Assembly: GCA_008015855.1 (NCBI GenBank)
Contig: SSGK01000041.1
Span: 1 to 11,826, forward strand
Reading direction: 5' to 3'
Length of the DNA: 11,826 nucleotides
DNA from: Candidatus Altimarinota bacterium
GTDB taxonomy: Bacteria > Patescibacteriota > Gracilibacteria > BD1-5 > UBA2023
Shown here: positions 7,879 through 11,826 of the stretch, one piece after another
How the letters are laid out: each line of letters starts with the position of its first letter
Numbering within the stretch: the first letter of the stretch is position 1
Notes under the pieces: model-generated
Databases searched by the model: none
Told to the model about the DNA's origin: nothing
Seen by the model: the letters and a program-made list of their open reading frames with translations, nothing else
Position numbers and translations under genes: made by a program

Positions 7879-8556
7879 ATGAAAATTCAAAATCTCACAC
7901 TCTGATATGGAAAGAAAAATGTACTCAAATGAGTGAGCGCTGACTTTTTACCATGAGAATTTGTATTTCTCATCGGTGGATCAGGAAGTGGAAAAACGAG
8001 CTTTATTAAATCAATTATTTGAGATTTAAAACCAAAGCAAGGAACCATTCTCACGAATTCTGAAAAAGATCTCTATAAACTCTCAAAGAGAGAGCTCCTT
8101 GCATATCGCAGAAAAATTGGAATTATTTTTCAAGATTTTAAACTCCTTCGCAATAAAACCGTACGCGAAAATGTTGCCTTTGCTATGGAAGTATGTGGGT
8201 ATTCGGATATCATTATCCATGAAAAGGTTCCAGAAATTCTTTCACAAGTAGGACTTCTTGCAAAAAAAGATGCTTTTATCGAGACATTATCGGGATGAGA
8301 AGTTCAGAGAGTGAGCATTGCTCGTGCCCTCATACATAATCCTGAAATTATTATCTGAGATGAGCCAACCGGAAATCTCGACCCAAAAAATGCAAAAGAA
8401 ATTATTGATATCCTTCTTGAAATTAACAAACAAGGGAAAACAATCCTCCTTGCAACCCATGATGATAGAATCGTAAATGCCCTTAGAAAGCGTGTTATTG
8501 CCTTTGAAGATGGAAAGATCGTGTCGGATATGAATGATGGTATTTATTGTATATAA
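7879..8556 (+). CDS. ftsE: cell-division ABC transporter ATP-binding protein FtsE
   Basis: FtsE is the ATPase that works with the membrane protein FtsX to control septal peptidoglycan hydrolases. The protein has 225 aa, the usual FtsE length. Walker A GGSGSGKT (33-40), Q-loop in RRKIGIIFQDFKLL, signature LSGGE (137-141), Walker B EIIIGDEPTGNLD (D161, E162) and switch H194 in ATHD are all present. RRKIGIIFQDFKLL, TVRENVAFAMEV and the ending KRVIAFEDGKIVSD are typical of FtsE rather than other small ABC ATPases. Six of 20 glycines are UGA, including G140 of the signature (8296-8298) and G160 (8356-8358). The ATG follows the stop of the penicillin-binding protein gene by 1 nt, so translation is probably coupled. 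ftsX, normally the next gene, is not in this window. Confidence 0.93.
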
Positions 8557-8558
8557 AC

Positions 8559-10100
8559 ATGTTAAATCAAAATGAGTCCCTTACCGAGAAATTCGTTAAA
8601 AAGGGTTTTTGGCTCTATCTTTTTTCTTTTATTATCTGACCACTCGGGTATGCCATTAAAGTAACACTTTCGTGGGATTTGAGTGTAGAAGAAATTGGAA
8701 TTATTTATGGATGTATTTCCCTTCTTACTCTCCTCTCTGGATATAATGATTTTGGATTAACCGAGAGTCTCAACTATTTTCTTCCAAAATTGGTCGTAAA
8801 GAATGATTATGGAAGATTTAAATACCTTGTCCTCCTTACTATACTCACTCAGCTTATTACGAGCAGTATTTTATGACTCGGGTTCTACTTCGGAGCAGAA
8901 TATCTTGGAGAACATTATTTTAAAAATGAAATTGCTGGAGAAGTTGTAAAGATTCTTTCTCTGTACTTCATTGGATATAATATTTTTCACATTAATAGCA
9001 CGATTTTTAATGTCGCACAAAACACAAAATTCTTAAAATGAACCGAGCTTCTTCGTACACTTTCAACCTTCATTGGGATTAGTATTCTCTTCTTTTCAGA
9101 TCAAGGAAGCATCATTCCATATACATGGATATGGATTGGATGAATGGGTATCTGACTTATCGCAGCGAATATTCTCTGATATCAATACTACTACAAGCCA
9201 TACCTCCGCGGAGTTCCTATAGAAAGGGATCTGAAACTTCGAAAGCAATTCTATAAGTACTCCCTTGGAACACTCCTTACTGCCAATATTGGACTCGTCC
9301 TCTCTCAGATAGATATGCAACTCGTCCTCTATTTCTTGGGAAGTAAGGATGGCGGATTTTATTCAAACTATCTCTCACTCATCGGGATACCATTTCTGAT
9401 ACTCGGGCCAATTATTGGTTTTCTTTTCCCTGTTTTTTCTGAACTATTTGGACGAAATGATACCGAAAAAATCAGTACTATTTACAAAACCGTGAGTCGA
9501 ATATTTATTATTTGTTCGATTTGGGTGAGTGTTCTATTCCTCTTTTATGGTGAAATACTTGCAGTAAGCTTCTTTGGAGAAAAGTTTCGAGAATCAGGAT
9601 ATATTCTCATGTTTTCGAGCCCATTTCTCATTTTTAATTTCCTCAGCCAGATACACTTTCAAATAATGGCAGGAAATGGAAAGATTCGTGAACGTGCTAT
9701 TATTATGGCGATAATTCTGCCAATTAATGTTATTCTCAATCTTATCATGATTCTTCTCCTGGATCTCTGATCAGCAGGATCGGCCCTCGCTGTAGGACTC
9801 TCATGGATACCACTCTACTACCTCAGTGCAAAGAGACTTGGCATCCCAAGACTCCCCCTTATAAATGGAGCATTCATAAAAAATCTGTTTGGCTCATTCC
9901 TTTGTATTGGACTCGTTTATATTATTCTTTCATTCATCGGAAATTGTTCTTCTTTTTTCCAAAACATCTGAAATAATTGCTCTTTGAACAATTTATTTGT
10001 TCTTTTTCTTGCCTTTTCTATCGCTTTCATTATATTTTTTGCGATTAATCGAAAGGAAATTTTTAATGGTTTCTCTCTTGTGCGATCAATTAAGAAATAA
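8559..10100 (+). CDS. polysaccharide flippase of the MOP superfamily (Wzx/MurJ-like)
   Basis: A 513-aa polytopic membrane protein with about 12-14 hydrophobic helices over its whole length and short charged loops. The N-terminal half matches the style of Wzx/RfbX-type flippases: a first helix after FVKKGFWLYL, then SVEEIGIIYG, GYNDFGLTESLNYFLPK and, later, SLGTLLTANIGLVLSQIDMQ, the second-repeat start usual in this family. Such proteins move undecaprenyl-linked sugars across the membrane. Two nucleotides separate it from ftsE. With an LCP transferase upstream and a probable glycosyltransferase downstream, export of a surface glycopolymer is the likeliest task; a MurJ-like lipid II flippase is the alternative. 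Eight UGA codons are in frame, e.g. in SFIIGPLG near the N-terminus. The stop is TAA. Confidence 0.85.
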
Positions 10101-10133
10101 GTATATTTATCTTCATAATTTCTCTTATTCCCT

Positions 10134-11826
10134 ATGTTTGCATATATCCTTTATGGGATACTCTTTTTCACATGGAGTATTTTTACCATATATACCTACT
10201 ACTCTGGTTCATATGGTTGACCCAATCATATAGAACAAGCAGCAAATTATTCTGGATATCTTACACTTATATTCTGAGCATACCTCGCATATAAGGCTTA
10301 TACCGTATTCCTCAAAAAAGCTGGAACCATTTCTTTTGGATTCTGGAAAATACTCGGATTTACATTCCTCCATATACTCATCATAAGTGTGAGTTACTTT
10401 CAGCTACCAGAAGCTGGAACAGCGAAAGGATGAATCGTTCTCTTTACAAAAATTTGTACCTATCTCCTCTATCCATTCTTCCTCGTTCTCCTAGCACGAT
10501 CGAGCGGATTTACCATTCTTTCACGCGTATTTAAGGATTGGAAGAGTGAAAATATAAAACTTCGCGTTCTCATCGAGACTTCTATTGGTTTCTGTATCTA
10601 CACATCCCTCCTTCTTATTATAGGACAATTCTCGTTCTTTACATTCTGGGGAATGGCTTCCATTCTCGGTATCATGTCGATTTTAAGTATTCCTGGATGG
10701 AAAGAAACATGGCACGATATAAAAACACGGAGTGTCACTTTTCCAAATCATAGAAATACCGATTCTTTTCTTGATCTTATCAATCCACGACTCCTTTCTA
10801 TTGAATGGATGTTTCTTGTGATTACATTCGTAATGGGTGTTAGTTTTGTCAGTATTATGCGTCCGATGCCAATTGGCTGGGATGATCTCGGTGTATATAT
10901 GAATTGGCCAAAAATCATGGCATTGAATGAAGAAGTACTTCATTGAGCTGGATTTTTTGCATGGCAAATTATTACAGGAACTGGATTTTTATTTGATATG
11001 AGTGCTCCTCAGGCATTCTTCATCAATCAGGTGGGTGGAATTCTTTTTATTATAGCTATCATTCTTTCGGCTTCTCTTCTTTTTTGAGAAAAACAAACGA
11101 TTCAAAATGAGAAATGAGAAAAGGTGGAAAAGGAAGTAAATCACATTATCTCTCTTCCTATTCTTCTTGCAGGTATCATGTATGCAATGCCAATGATTAT
11201 ATTTCAACAAGCAAAGGACATGAAACTTGATCCTGCTCTCCTTTTCTTTTCAATCACTGGTATTACGGCTCTTTGGTATGGATGGAAGCATAAGACCATA
11301 GAACATAAGCGATTCTTTCCGTATTTTGCGCACAAGCACCAAGAATTAGATGAACCCCTCAATAACCGAGAAAATCATAAATTTCTTATCATTGTTTGAG
11401 TTCTGATTGGTTTTGCCTTTACAGTAAAAATTACCACTCTCATGGTAATTCTCGCTGGTTTTGCCTATATTTTCTATCGCTACCTTGGACTCCTTGGGCT
11501 CTTTAGTTTTACTGGTTTCTTTATCAGTGCATTTACGGGGCTTAGACTCTGGGATATGCTCAATGTAGTATACCCAAAAAATGATGTCACATTTGTTCAA
11601 ACAACCACAACCATTGCCCTTATTATTGGAGCATTCCTCCTTGGATTAAGTACATGGCGTCATGGTTTTACTCGACTCAAAAATACTATTATCAGCATCC
11701 TCCTTGTGACACTGGGAATTGTTATAGCAACGAGTCCTTGGCTTATAAAAAATATCTCTGAATCGGGTTCACTCAAAACACAATCAATTCTTTGGGGATC
11801 AGGAGGATATAAGACCTATGATCATG
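10134..11826 (+). CDS. multi-pass membrane protein, probable GT-C-type glycosyltransferase, 3' end cut off by the window
   Basis: The frame is open from ATG at 10134-10136 to the window end (564 codons, no stop), with seven in-frame UGAs. It is hydrophobic throughout, with at least a dozen likely membrane helices. After an N-terminal block of several helices (1-215) comes IGWDDLGVYMNWPKIMA, whose D250-D251 after a helix resembles the acidic first external loop of GT-C enzymes (PMT/ArnT type). Further on, AKDMKLDPALLFFSITG and the GFAFTVKITTL helix are also reminiscent of that fold. These are loose resemblances, not a family match. A TAA at 10116-10118 limits upstream extension; the start is preceded by TTCCCT. 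Position after a flippase supports a role in building or modifying a lipid-linked glycan. An O-antigen polymerase-like protein is the alternative. Confidence 0.65.

Noticed and set aside
8290..8301. UGA as tryptophan (mycoplasma-type code 4)
   Set aside because: UGA falls on invariant glycines (LSGGE, LPGIG, TLGxGGH), while TGG is used normally at tryptophan-like positions such as the PBP VVWAG.
1..11826. CRISPR arrays, tRNA/rRNA genes, toxin-antitoxin or phage-defence systems
   Set aside because: No spaced direct repeats, cloverleaf or rRNA-like segments were seen, and all recognised genes belong to envelope, division, recombination or rRNA modification.

Overview
The window is AT-rich bacterial DNA that reads as an ordinary gene set only if UGA means glycine. 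About 60 in-frame UGA codons fall inside otherwise intact genes. Several sit at glycines that are nearly invariant in their families: LSGGE in the ABC ATPase, TLGxGGH in RsmH and LPGIG in RecR. Every complete gene ends in UAA or UAG. This is genetic code 25, known from the candidate phyla Gracilibacteria (BD1-5) and Absconditabacteria (SR1). CGA and CGG occupy conserved arginine positions, which argues against the Absconditabacteria branch reported to read them as tryptophan and favours Gracilibacteria. The window starts at a fold-back repeat and ends inside a gene, so it is probably a whole short contig.

Left part, minus strand, read from about 2700 down to 71: rsmH (16S rRNA methyltransferase), a small FtsL-like bitopic protein, a hairpin terminator, recR (recombination mediator), a 34-bp palindromic operator/promoter, and a hypothetical protein of 177 residues. 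The last gene ends at a bidirectional terminator embedded in a perfect 50-bp inverted repeat at the left edge. rsmH-ftsL is a remnant of the dcw cell-division cluster; mraZ is not before it and ftsI does not follow it.

Centre, 2622-2909: a 288-bp AT-rich divergent control region with a good sigma70-type promoter for the plus-strand genes and a weaker one for rsmH.

Right part, plus strand, 2910 to the end: a tightly packed cell-envelope cluster. It holds a LytR-CpsA-Psr transferase with a LytR_C domain, a very large class A penicillin-binding protein (1078 residues, with an inserted segment and an Ig-like tail), ftsE without an adjacent ftsX, a MOP-superfamily polysaccharide flippase, and the start of a large multi-pass membrane protein resembling GT-C glycosyltransferases. 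Together they suggest peptidoglycan polymerisation, attachment of glycopolymers to it, export of lipid-linked glycans and control of septal wall turnover.

Translation starts look unusual. No gene has a purine-rich Shine-Dalgarno sequence. Most genes that are not tightly coupled to an upstream gene have a pyrimidine run (such as TTTTTCTC or TTCTCC) touching the start codon. I saw no tRNA, rRNA, CRISPR array, insertion sequence or defence system.
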